Shown here: positions 20,841 to 30,375 of the stretch, piece by piece | Numbering within the stretch: position 1 is the first letter of the stretch | Layout of the letters: each line of letters begins with the position of its first letter | Assembly: GCA_037176885.1 (NCBI GenBank) | Contig: JAWWNJ010000141.1 | Coordinates: 124,001-188,000 of the forward strand | Direction: 5' to 3' | Length of the DNA: 64,000 nt | Source: Favolaschia claudopus | Lineage: Eukaryota > Basidiomycota > Agaricomycetes > Agaricales > Mycenaceae | The notes under the pieces: model-generated | Told to the model about the DNA's origin: nothing | The model's database searches: none | What the model saw: only the letters and a program-made list of their open reading frames with translations | Made by a program: the position numbers and the translations under genes

Positions 20841-21508
20841 CCCTCCTATGTGGACCATTGTCCACATACCCAACATGTTTTACACCTGTGATGCTCCCTT
20901 GCCGCGTTGAAAGCGACGAATAGCAGACTCGGCAGGTGGTGGAGCCGAGGTTGCATGGAGTATTGTCGCCTGCATTGCAGTTTCGGGTATTTGTAAGTAA
21001 GTTAAATATGGGACGCAGCTACCGCAGCTATTCGGCAGGGCCAATGAAGAGCTAATAAGTTACCCGAGCTGGATGAAGCATTTTTTGCCTGAGAACCGAG
21101 GGCACCGTTTCCTTCTATGGATGAATATACATACCCTCCAACTCCCGGATGAAGGATGAACCCCCAAACCCACGCCCTTCCGTATGTGGGAAGCCGGTCT
21201 AAATATCGTAATTACGCAGTTGCAGTTTCACTTCGCCCGGTATGTTACGCGAGGTTACACGCGGCGCTCACTTCTACTGAGGAATAGTTGTTACCAAGCT
21301 TCCCGACAACTCCCGGATGAAGGATGAATCTGACAAACCCACGCCCTGTCTGTCTGTGGGAAGCCGGTCTCCTCAAATATCGCCACTTCGCCCGACGCAA
21401 GTTACACGCGGCGCTCACTTCCAAGAGGCGATCTCTGGAATACTCCCTTCCCGGCCAGTTCCTCCCTGCCAAAAATGTCGTATGTGGACCATGGTCCACA
21501 TAGGAGGG
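20841..21508. mobile_element. TIR element with palindromic ends and internal tandem duplication
   Basis: Ends CCCTCCTATGTGGACCATTG and (reverse complement) CCCTCCTATGTGGACCATGG; each end is itself a palindrome (TATGTGGACC-GGTCCACATA). The inside repeats a 150-165 bp block twice (about 21137-21290 and 21306-21440), sharing CAACTCCCGGATGAAGGATG, GTGGGAAGCCGGTCT and TTACACGCGGCGCTCACTTC. No ORF of note. Confidence 0.6.
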
Positions 21509-22300
21509 GAAGCTTGCGTAAATCTGTGTAAAGTGTTTAGACGAGTAAACGAACTCCTTCCTCGTGTTCCGCCTTGTGAGGGCGGTTGGCACAATAAAAT
21601 TCAAGATTACCATACAATCGCTGGAAAAAGCAGTAATTGATCTGGGCAAAAAAGATTTTGCTCCTGGATTGTCCTTTGTTGCAATTTCTGAAAGGAATAG
21701 CATTCCGCTCCCCTTTTCTCCTTGAGCGATTGCAAAAGCTACACTTAAAATGAGCTGGGACACGCACCGGACATAGCCGTGATGTTATGTCAATGGCTGG
21801 CCAACGGTTCCGGAAGCTCCGCGGTCCGAACACGAATGATTTCTTTCGTTCTCATTGTCATCAATCTATACTGCACCAAACAACGCCGTTAAACGACATG
21901 TATTGTACTAGGACTCGGCGGCGGTGTTTCCCGCACATTGATCCGCCGCTTTTCGAATTTCTTTTCACAAATAAGCCCGTTGCGCGCTTCTCTCGTCATC
22001 TCTCACTCAAGCGGCGACAATCAGCATGGGCCTCTCACGTCTTGTCTTTCGGACATCCCGGCGTGTCCCACAAGATGTGGCCTTGGATTTCCATGGGACA
22101 CGCGCAAATTGGCTGGGCGCCTCTAGCGCTGTGTTGGAATCAAATTTTGCCCTGTGAGAAAAACACCCCCCCGCGTTAAATATGTAACGTCTGGTGCAGT
22201 TTGACCGCGGACACTGCGCTCGTGTCACGCTGTCAGTTCTCCCCGCCAAAAGCGTGACATTTGAACTTTCCACATACCGCAGGGATCCTGCAACAGATTA
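21509..22300. other. No gene identified
   Basis: A 130-codon ORF (21787-22179, +) has no recognisable domain and is rich in His/Pro/Arg; I do not regard it as supported. Confidence 0.35.
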
Positions 22301-22571
22301 CTGTAGTATTTCGTTCAATTCGTAAGCCGATTTGGGGTGTGACACCCCTTACGAATTTACCCTTTCGTGAGGGAGCCTTGTGACCCTGTGACTTACGAAA
22401 ATTTTTCGTTTTTTACCCCTTTTTTCAGCCCAAAATCGCACCAAAATTCAAGTCACACGCGTACGGGGAAACCTTTCGTAGACCCCCTCTGTGACGTTGT
22501 GACTTACGAAAATTTTCGTAGGATTTCGGGTCTGTGACCTGTGACCCTACGAATTGAATGAAATACTACAG
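22301..22571. mobile_element. Stowaway-like MITE, TIR CTGTAGTATTT, TA duplication (copy 1)
   Basis: 271 bp; left CTGTAGTATTTCGTTCAATT, right ends AATGAAATACTACAG; TA on both sides. Internal inverted motifs of ACTTACGAAAATTTTCGT type. Same family as 44117-44383. Confidence 0.85.
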
Positions 22572-22579
22572 TAGGATAT

Positions 22580-23539
22580 CTAACGGGCTGTAATTACGGA
22601 AGAAGCCAAGTTGATTGGCGTCTGATCAAAGAACCCAGGTGGCGGTGAATGCCGTTCAGTTTTGACAGCACGGCGAAGTGCGGCATAGTGCTCAAGCTCA
22701 AGAGCTGCTCTTTGCGCGTCGAAGTCGCGCTCAGAGAAATCTTCTGAGAAATTAGCAGCACCCCAATTGCGTGGGTCTGCGCTTTTACCCTTCAGGTGGG
22801 AGGGGCCAACACCAGAAGGTTGGGCAGGACTGACAATTTCAGGCACATTCACTGCCGATCTATCATCAATATCGATCAAATTCGTGTTCCCATCATCTGG
22901 CGGGATCTCACGCGGGATAGTTAGCCCGCGCTCCGACGCAGCAGCCAAAGCTTCCTGAAACAAAGCTTGGTGGCGGCGAGCAACACTCACAAGCTCATTC
23001 ACACTCATATTCTGAATCGCACGGGAGACGGTCGACGTAGAATGGGATAAAACATCACGGGAAGTGACTACGGTGAGTGAGTCCGACTCTTGACGACCGG
23101 GTGTTGCGACGCGCGGCGTAGCAACACCTTCGTCCAGCATCCCCCAATCCACGGCTGAGGTCAAAATGGGCTCGGAGAGCTCGGTACGCGTCGAGGGTAT
23201 CGACGATGAGGTCTCGTTACCCAGAGGCAACGGTTCGACGCACGAAGGCGAAGCGGTCTCACCACCCGAAGGCAATGGGGTCTCGCCACCCGAAGGCGGC
23301 GGCATATCCACACGAGATGAAGGTCGTCCACCCGAGACCGCCTGACTGTACGATAAGTCGGGGGAGACGGGGCGTGATTTTGTCGAGGAGGCACGACTCT
23401 CCGGTCGGTGAGTCTCAGCGCGAGAACTCACGGAGTTGGCAGCACTAGCAGGTCTTCGAGTCAATGCAGTCAGTCCAGGGGGAGCTTGAGGGTCATGAGA
23501 ACGAAGAGAGTAGCGAGCGGCGCCAACAGTATCAGTCAT
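22580..23539 (-). CDS. Gag-like N-terminal protein of a retroelement family
   Basis: A single 319-codon ORF. It opens MTDTVGAARYSLRSHDPQ, is Ser/Pro-rich for about 150 residues with repeated (P/L)PSGGET units, then becomes helical (RAIQNMSVNELVSVARRH, ALFQEALAAASERGL) and contains DPRNWGAANFSEDFSERDFD. The S-L-V-x-x-A-R-x-H ... D-P-x-N-W-G-A pattern recurs in gag-like ORFs of agaricomycete retroelements. There is no zinc knuckle, protease or RT. The stop lies 8 bp from a Stowaway-like MITE, so the 3' part may have been removed. Expression and function are unknown. Confidence 0.55.
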   Translation of the reverse strand: MTDTVGAARYSLRSHDPQAPPGLTALTRRPASAANSVSSRAETHRPESRASSTKSRPVSPDLSYSQAVSGGRPSSRVDMPPPSGGETPLPSGGETASPSCVEPLPLGNETSSSIPSTRTELSEPILTSAVDWGMLDEGVATPRVATPGRQESDSLTVVTSRDVLSHSTSTVSRAIQNMSVNELVSVARRHQALFQEALAAASERGLTIPREIPPDDGNTNLIDIDDRSAVNVPEIVSPAQPSGVGPSHLKGKSADPRNWGAANFSEDFSERDFDAQRAALELEHYAALRRAVKTERHSPPPGFFDQTPINLASSVITAR

Positions 23540-24360
23540 CGGGGTCGATGTCGAGCTCAGAGTGTCAGAGGAGTTCGAGGGAAGGCGTAGTCAAGAGCGT
23601 CGGCAAGATCTAGTCACTTGGTTCAGTTCAAAAGATGTGACGAAAGCGAGGGGAGCTCGAGTTCCGGCACAAGGGGATCAATAAAGAACTGGTGTAAGGA
23701 CTGGATTGACCAAGGGAAACCTAGGGAAACTATCTACGACAAGAACTAACTACTTATACAGGGAATCGAGGCTGTGTTTGGGGAGTCATGGGGACGAGTG
23801 CGGGCAAATCTCGCCGTGAGCGGATGCGAACGCCGATCCGTCACACATACGCGCAGTCTCGAGGAAGATCCATCATCTATGGGGTGTCGATGGGCAGACA
23901 GCAAAGTGAAACGATAGTTCGAAGTGAGCCGCAGGCTGGGAAGTAGAGCTTGAACCTCTCGCGTAGAGATATTGAACCTGGTCTTGGTGATGAGACTCTA
24001 CCGACTCAAGCAGATGCTGAATCTATCAGTGATCACTGAGGAGAAGAACGCAGGATAGTCGGAGGCCAAAAACACTGCGACTTTGATACTGGGATGAGCT
24101 CGCGTGGATTATGATGGGGACGGAACAATTGTCGCACGTCAGAGGGGTGTCCGAAGAAACGAGGGGCAACATTTACGAACAATACCATCATGACTCGCAA
24201 ACCAAGACCGGACATGAAAAGCTTGCCACCAAAGAAAATGTGGTGCGATCAACAAGCCCCTTGTGTGACAACGCACGGGAGAGATGTGTTCGCGGAGAAT
24301 TACCAGCAACACAGGAAAATTGCTTCAGCCGTGAATAATGAGCAGCTGAGCATCAGAATT
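23540..24360. other. Upstream region, no gene seen
   Basis: Moderately GC-rich; only short ORFs on either strand. Could hold the promoter of the minus-strand gag-like ORF; no clear TATA element stands out. Confidence 0.3.
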
Positions 24361-24546
24361 AGAGAGTTTGCGGTAGCCACCGCCCAAGCCACCGCCGGCT
24401 AATTTTTCTCTAGACTGAGAGACCGCACCGCGTCATATTAGCCACTATTTGTAGGTCCCGCAGATGGCTACCTAGGGCTCCAGGCCCAAACAACTTTCGG
24501 GCACGAAGAGCCACCAGTTCGTCTGACGGCTCACCGCAAACCCTCT
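24361..24546. mobile_element. MITE, TIR AGAGNGTTTGCGGT, ATT duplication
   Basis: 186 bp; left AGAGAGTTTGCGGTAGCC, right (reverse complement) AGAGGGTTTGCGGTGAGCC; ATT at 24358-24360 and 24547-24549. Same family as 63706-63892. Confidence 0.85.
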
Positions 24547-24590
24547 ATTAGCGGGCGGCCAGTGGGTACAAGATCCCTGGGAGATAACAT

Positions 24591-24814
24591 GTTGAAATTC
24601 CGTAGCTATGCATCCACCTGAATATCCGCAGTTATATTTCATATCTTACTCATTGCCTATCCAACGAGTACACGTTGTCTAGATACAATGTGCTCTGCAC
24701 ATTCATGTGTTATTCTCCCTTAGATACATTTCATATTCCGAACAGTATTTAAGCTACCTACAGCAAGCCTGTACTTCAGTACTTTGAATCCACTCATTCA
24801 CCCCCATTCTCACA
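24591..24814 (+). repeat. Probable 5' LTR of the copia element
   Basis: Begins TGTTGAAATTCCGTAG and ends ATTCTCACA just before TTAGGTTATTGGCCCC, which could act as primer-binding site. It starts with the same TGTTGAA as the other copia LTR at 9120. No matching 3' LTR is found, so the limits are approximate. Confidence 0.45.
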
Positions 24815-24941
24815 TTAGGTTATTGGCCCCCGCCGTAACTGACCTTCTCCCACTCTACTTGCCTACACTGCGCATTTCTGCGACGCTCAACTCTGCCTCT
24901 CGCACCACAGCACCTAAGCTTGCTCTATCTCGCGTACCACG

Positions 24942-27245
24942 ATGTCCGACTCAACATCTTCCGCGTACCGCATCCAACATCTCCTCGGGGAGGAGAATTA
25001 CCCTACTTGGGCCGTCAAGATCGTCGACATTTTGACTGACCAGAGTCTCATCGAGTACGTCGATGGCACGACTCCCAAACCCGTTCATGCATACAACGAT
25101 GACGGTGTTATTGTTGACCCCCGCGGCCTCGTCGCCGCGAGTATCACTGCCTGGGTCAAGAAAGACCGCCAGGCCCTATCCCAGATCCGACTTCGCGTGT
25201 CGGATGATCCGCTGGTATACATCACCAACGCGGTATCTTCTGCGGCAGCATGGAAGACCCTTGCCGACACTTACCAGCCGAAAGGCGTAATCTCCGTTGT
25301 TTCCCTCCGCCGCAAACTCTTCCGTATTCAGTGTGAAGAAGGCACCAGCATCGAGGAACACATTCGCAAACTCACCAATTTGCGCACCCAACTTGCTTCT
25401 CAGCAATCCGTTCTCTCCGAACCCGAATTCTCCATTACTCTTCTCACTTCCTTACCCGACTCTTGGGACACGTTCATTTCGGGCGTCGATACCAACTCCC
25501 TTGACGAATCTTCGAAGCTTGTTGCTCGTATTCTTGAGCAGGACCGCCGTCGCAAGGCGAAGCCCCTTTCCGACGAAGTTGCCTTAGCAGCACATTCCCA
25601 TAATCATAACCACCGCACCAAATTCAATTCCAAAGTCAATTGCTACGGGTGTGGACGTGTTGGGCATGTTGTTGGCGACTGTCGTGACACGAAGGCCGGC
25701 AAAACATTCACGAAAGCTGAGAAAGAGAAGAATGCTCGCAAATCGGCCGAGCGTTACGAGAAGAATCATCACTCGGCAAACGTTGCCGAGGAACAGCCTA
25801 ATTCGGATTACGCGTTCATGGCGCGCTCATCTTCCGAGCCCGCGCTCACCCCCGGTTGTTGGCTTGCAGATTCTGGCTGCAGTAAGCACATCATAAAATC
25901 ACAGGACTTCTTCAGCACCTACACAACTACTGAAAATAAATCTGTTGTTGGTTTCGGCAGCGCACCTTGCTCCGGAACAGGTTCCGCTGTTATTGCCTCT
26001 CATGTGAAGAACTCTGCTTACCAGATCACTCTCCGGGACTCTCTCCACGTCCCCGATTCACCATACAACCTCATTTCTATTGGTCGTATGACCGAAGCTG
26101 GTTTTACCGTCAATTTTAAGCAAGACATCATGCAGGTCCTTGATCCGAACGGCCGAGAGATCATGCGCGGAACAAAATCCGGCAATCTCTACGTTGTCAA
26201 AATTACCCGCGGCCGTCACCAGCCTGCTGTCAAACCCGCCAACATTGCTCTTCCGGCTATAACGCCGCCCGCGCCACCTTCCGCGCCTCCTACTGTTCCT
26301 ACACAGTCTGATTTATCATCCCAAACCCCGCCGGTAGCTCTTCCCGCCACATCCGCGCACTCCTGGGACAAATGGCATCGAATTTTCGGCCACATCTCAC
26401 CGAATTCAGTCAAACTCTTGAAGAACCACAACATGGTTGAAGGGATGAATGTCGACCCTTCCAGTAAATCCTCGACACAATGCTTGGCTTGCGTCCAGTC
26501 TAGATCCCATGTCCAACCATTTCCCGGCACCGCTGAACGCGAATACACGGAAATTGGACAGATGACTTTTACCGACGTCTGGGGACCCAGCCGCATCACC
26601 GGTATCAACGGCGAACGATACTACATCTCCTTTACCGACGGCGCCAAACGTCGAACTCATGTGAATTTCATGAAAGCCCGGACACAAGTATTTGAAAAGA
26701 TTCAAAACTACGAAGCTTTTATTCTTACTCAAACCGGCAAACTGTTGAGAACTATTCACTCCGACAACGCGCCCGAGTATTTTGCTGGGGATTCACGCCG
26801 TTTCCTTAACTCCAAGGGAATCAAACTGGAGCTCACCGCTCCATACTCTCCCCAATCCAACGGTGTTGCTGAACGTCTCAACCGCACACTTGTTGAACAT
26901 GCACGCGCCATGCTAGCCGCGCGTGGTCTCCCGCTTTTTCTCTGGCCTGAAGCCATCGCTTACGCTGTCTACCTTAAAAACCGGTCTCCCAGCCGTGCCC
27001 TCGGCACATCGGCAACTCCCGACGAGGCTTTTTGGGGCAAGAAACCCGACGTTTCTGCGCTTCAGGAATTTGGACAGCCCTGCGAAGTCCTCATTCAGGA
27101 TAAATCCAACCCAAAGATTGCCGTGAAAACGAAATCTTGCATCTTCACTGGACTAACTGACGACTCTCTCGCATGGCGCTATTACAACCCCAAGACCAGA
27201 AAAATTGCTACCTCTCGGAATATTACCTTCATTGATGACGACTGA
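24942..27245 (+). CDS. Ty1/copia Gag-protease-integrase polyprotein lacking RT/RNase H
   Basis: A 767-codon uninterrupted ORF. Domains in order: Gag of the UBN2/DUF4219 type (YRIQHLLGEENYPTWAVKI at the start); CCHC knuckle CYGCGRVGHVVGDC (about residue 236); aspartic protease WLADSGCSKHI (about 307); GAG-pre-integrase WHRIFGHISPNSV (about 475); integrase core with D in TDVWGP (about 544), D in HSDNAPEY (about 606) and E in NGVAERLNRT (about 642). The ORF stops right after the integrase C-terminal region (RNITFIDDD), where RT should follow; a polypurine-like AGGAGGGGGG lies 90 bp downstream. This is a 3'-deleted element whose remaining frame is still open, suggesting recent deletion or use in trans. 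It cannot retrotranspose alone. Confidence 0.9.
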   Translation: MSDSTSSAYRIQHLLGEENYPTWAVKIVDILTDQSLIEYVDGTTPKPVHAYNDDGVIVDPRGLVAASITAWVKKDRQALSQIRLRVSDDPLVYITNAVSSAAAWKTLADTYQPKGVISVVSLRRKLFRIQCEEGTSIEEHIRKLTNLRTQLASQQSVLSEPEFSITLLTSLPDSWDTFISGVDTNSLDESSKLVARILEQDRRRKAKPLSDEVALAAHSHNHNHRTKFNSKVNCYGCGRVGHVVGDCRDTKAGKTFTKAEKEKNARKSAERYEKNHHSANVAEEQPNSDYAFMARSSSEPALTPGCWLADSGCSKHIIKSQDFFSTYTTTENKSVVGFGSAPCSGTGSAVIASHVKNSAYQITLRDSLHVPDSPYNLISIGRMTEAGFTVNFKQDIMQVLDPNGREIMRGTKSGNLYVVKITRGRHQPAVKPANIALPAITPPAPPSAPPTVPTQSDLSSQTPPVALPATSAHSWDKWHRIFGHISPNSVKLLKNHNMVEGMNVDPSSKSSTQCLACVQSRSHVQPFPGTAEREYTEIGQMTFTDVWGPSRITGINGERYYISFTDGAKRRTHVNFMKARTQVFEKIQNYEAFILTQTGKLLRTIHSDNAPEYFAGDSRRFLNSKGIKLELTAPYSPQSNGVAERLNRTLVEHARAMLAARGLPLFLWPEAIAYAVYLKNRSPSRALGTSATPDEAFWGKKPDVSALQEFGQPCEVLIQDKSNPKIAVKTKSCIFTGLTDDSLAWRYYNPKTRKIATSRNITFIDDD

Positions 27246-27282
27246 CTGAGAGTAGGGGCCTTCGCTGCATCGTCAGCGCCAA

Positions 27283-27325
27283 GAGGTGTCAGATCTCTGG
27301 ATCTGGCGCACTCTGATGCGCACGT
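27283..27325. repeat. Inverted repeat arm, partner at 30255-30300
   Basis: TCTGGATCTGGCGCACTCTG then ATGCGCACGTGCATC; the reverse complement recurs at 30250-30298 (CACGTGCGCATCAGAGTGTG then CCAGATCCAGAG). The pair brackets the hAT element at 27525-30204. Confidence 0.6.
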
Positions 27326-27550
27326 GCATCAGGAGGGGGGCAAAATATTATTATTTGTTTGGCTAGTGGTGCGGACATGGATCGACGTGAAACCGTTGTT
27401 GTAGGTCAAGATAAAGCTGCAGAATGTGAGCCATGAGTCTCCAGAGGCCCCAGTCACCAAAGTCTGACCCAAATGTCTCGTACAGAAGAGTTTTCATTAT
27501 TGATGTCGACGAACTAGCAAACATTAGTGCTGCCGGAAGCTGGAGTTAGC

Positions 27551-28157
27551 AGGACCCCCGGCAACCACCTATGATGCCTGCCCGCGAAAAAAAAAATTCG
27601 GATAAAACAAGCGCAAAATTGGCCGTCAGCCTCCCCGAATTCGGATAAGAAACCCAACTTTCGGAAGCCAGGTCAGGTCGAAAATTCGGATAAAACATGG
27701 GGCCCGCCAGCCAAGCCTGGTTGGGATCCGGATGAAACTCGCCAGACTTTGATGAACTGAGCGCATATGACGATCTTTTAGCTATCTGCAGCCAAATCTC
27801 GTCGAAATCAAAGAACTTACTCAAATCAGGCCTATTCTCACGCTTGATTTCTGGCAGAATTGATGCTGAATGTACATATGTGTCGTTTGCAGGACAAATC
27901 CTGTGATAAGTGACTTCGGCAGGTCGAATCGCTCTCAAGCGACCGAAAATGACCTGGGAACAATTTTCCGAATTTCCCCTGTTTTTAGCTGATTTTGGCG
28001 ATTTTTCGAGGCCTGGTGCGCAATTCGGATAAAACGCCGGGCCAGGCTGAGGCCAGGGTCAAATTCGGATAAGAATTGCCCGATTTGGGGTCCGGATAAA
28101 AAAGCATAAAATCCAAGATTTCGTGGGCAGGCATCAAAGCTGGTTGCCGGGGGTCCT
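27551..28157. mobile_element. hAT-type MITE, TIR AGGACCCCCGGCAACCA, 8-bp duplication GAGTTAGC
   Basis: 607 bp with about 40-bp TIRs (AGGACCCCCGGCAACCACCT and partner ending GGTTGCCGGGGGTCCT). GAGTTAGC is present at 27543-27550 and 28158-28165. The interior repeats AATTCGGATAAAA-type motifs many times, probably subterminal binding sites. No transposase. Confidence 0.9.
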
Positions 28158-28526
28158 GAGTTAGCTCCGAGCTGAGTTCAGCTCCAACTCGGCACGTTAC
28201 CATAAACGGCACCTCGAGGTGATGCCAGCTCGCCTCGCCTCGGCCCCCAAAACAGGCACTGTGACACTCTTGACAGCGTCACTGAGTGACTGGCGCGTCA
28301 AGCACAATCCTCGTCCTCCCGCTCACCGGTGAGCGCGTTCCTGCCGCGAACCAATCCTCCTATGATTCACCTCAACCTCGCTTGGCGTCGACGTCACCGC
28401 CTGGCTGCTACGGAGAATGCGAAACGCCCCACACAGAGCTGGAAATATGACGCAAAGGTGGCGCGTCGGGATAGTGCGTTGGCGCACTCAGGGTCCAAGG
28501 TACGCGCAATAGATACCTCCGAAATG

Positions 28527-28537
28527 TTATATATATT
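28527..28537 (+). promoter_or_regulatory. TATA-like element of the hAT transposase gene
   Basis: TTATATATATT lies about 45 bp upstream of the ATG at 28582, in an otherwise GC-richer stretch. Confidence 0.4.
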
Positions 28538-28581
28538 GCCCCAATTATACTCCATTCCAACCCTCCCTCTTGTGAACTCCC

Positions 28582-29898
28582 ATGGCCTCGCCGTCCTGCC
28601 AATGCGGCAACCCGCAGGCATGCACTTGCTACATCCAACCCCCGCGTCAAAACAATTTCACAACGCATTCCTACCCCACGCCCAACGTCTTTGGCTCCTG
28701 GCATGGCTCTCAGGTTCATGCCGTGCCTCTCCCGCCTCAAGCTTTCATCCCCGGATCGCCGTATCCTCCACCACCTCCCGTCACTTTCGGCCAGACTTAC
28801 TGCTTTCAAAATACATACCCCGCCTCATTTAACACCGTGATTCCTCCCCCTTCCTCTGCGGCAACCCATGCACCAGTTGTCGACGCGACTAACACGATTA
28901 ATGCCGGCCTCGCTCCGCCACAGCGCAAGAAGAAACGTAAAGCGAATCCCAACGCTAACTCGGCAGCTACATCGCGCACCCGTCGCCGCATCGACCCCAA
29001 CTCCACCTCCGAACCGGCTGTGTTCGGGGTCGGTCCGTCTGACCCAAATGTTGCAGCGGCAGCAGCTGCCTCTGAATCAGTTTCCCATCCTTCAATCCCT
29101 CACCCCAACTTCGGCTCTTTGGTCAATCAATCTTCGGCATCCGGAGACGATGCAACAGATGTTTGGTATTTTGTTCGAGGCGTTCACGGCGCTTCTGCGC
29201 CAACCGTCGCACCAGAACCAACGGAAATGAAGGAAGATCGACCGGATAAAAAGGTGCCGCTCGTGCCCAGAAATCTGGGTTTGCGAAGCTTGGTGCTCTT
29301 GTAAAAGAGCTGTCTGCTTCCGACATCGAATCCCCACCGAGTACTCGAAGTCCGCAGCCGCTTTCGGAGGAAGAGCAAGTAGAGGCAGAGCGCCGTGCTG
29401 CTGCCGAAGATGAACATATTGTCGATGCGGAGCTGAATGACTATGAGAAGGAGGGTTTGCTGGGAGGCTCGGACCCAGAGTATGAGGACCTTGACTTGCT
29501 CCGCTACTGGGAGGTGAGTTTAAGTATGTTCTTATACAATGTTGGTCTGAAAAATGTTGCAGGCTCGTCAATATCGGTTCCGTTACCTATTTCGCGTGGC
29601 GCTTGATGTATTGCCTGTTCAGGCTTCTGCGGTACCATGCGAGCGTGTTTTCTCTTCCAGCAAGGACACAGATGCCTCCCTACGCAACAGTCTCTCTCCC
29701 GAGATGATGGAAATGCTCCAGATTCTCAAATTTATTTATCGACAGGATCGCATCAAATTTTGCGAGGACTTCGTCGTAACTGAGGAAGATCTGTCTGTTG
29801 TTGATATTGACCCTGATGTAGCAGAAAGGTTGATTGAGGCAGGGCGTACTCAAGAGCTTGAGGATCTTATAGAATCTTCCTGGGCTTCGCCCGTTTGA
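28582..29898 (+). pseudogene. hAT transposase with central deletion (N-terminus plus hAT dimerisation domain)
   Basis: The N-terminal ORF (28582-29304) starts MASPSCQCGNPQACTCYI, is Pro-rich, has a basic NLS-like patch (RKKKRKANPN, RTRRRID) and reaches DDATDVWYFVRGVHG, the usual lead into a BED zinc finger; the finger itself is missing. A second frame continues AKLGALVKELSASDIES and an acidic helix to RYWE|, with an intron of about 50 bp (GTGAGT...GCAG) to 29562. The hAT C-terminal dimerisation domain (ARQYRFRYLF, LDVLPVQASAVPCERVFSSS, RNSLSPEMMEMLQILKF) then runs to a stop at 29898. The RNase H catalytic core with the DDE residues is absent, so the protein cannot be an active transposase; it might still bind ends or dimerise. 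Confidence 0.85.
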
Positions 29899-30375
29899 TT
29901 TTTGCGTTGTATTCACTTATATAATCATTGTGCTTTGTATTGTTCCATAATTTACTCATAAACTGTATAGTCTTTTATTGTGCATATGTTTATTGTACTT
30001 ATTGGAGAATTGTAGCACATTTTAGAGGTGCATACGAGGTCAAAACAGTGCAATGCAGCTCAAAACGAGGAGACGGGGAACCGTGGGACGGAAACTTCCA
30101 TTTATGGATGTCAGCTCCGAGCTGCCTCGGCCCAACTCCGAGCTCGAGCGAGCTGATGGGCAATCACCTCGAGCTCAGCTCCAACTCAGCTCCCGGCAGC
30201 ACTACTTTACAAACATAAACATTTGGCCCCTTTTGAAGCGACGTCAAACACGTGCGCATCAGAGTGTGCCAGATCCAGAGATTTGACACTCTTTTTGGTC
30301 AGCGAGCGTTGAGCGAGCGCGCTCTTCAAGCTAGCTAGCTTCAAGTTCAAGCCTCTTGAGCGCCCAGGCAACCGA

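Larger units (their letters stand above)
27525..30204 (+). mobile_element. hAT transposon, internally deleted, TIR TAGTGYTGCCGG
   Basis: Ends TAGTGCTGCCGGAAGCTGG and CTCCCGGCAGCACTA. The subterminal sequence matches the short element at 51902-52338 (CGGCACCTCGAGGTGATGCC; GATGGGCAATCA). It carries a truncated hAT transposase gene and a second hAT MITE. The 8-bp flanks no longer match, so one end may have been altered; the superfamily call rests on the transposase and on the related element at 58927 with a perfect 8-bp duplication. Confidence 0.75.

Noticed and set aside
26216..26759. Minus-strand ORFs inside the copia gene
   Set aside because: Antisense to the integrase region of a clearly coding frame.
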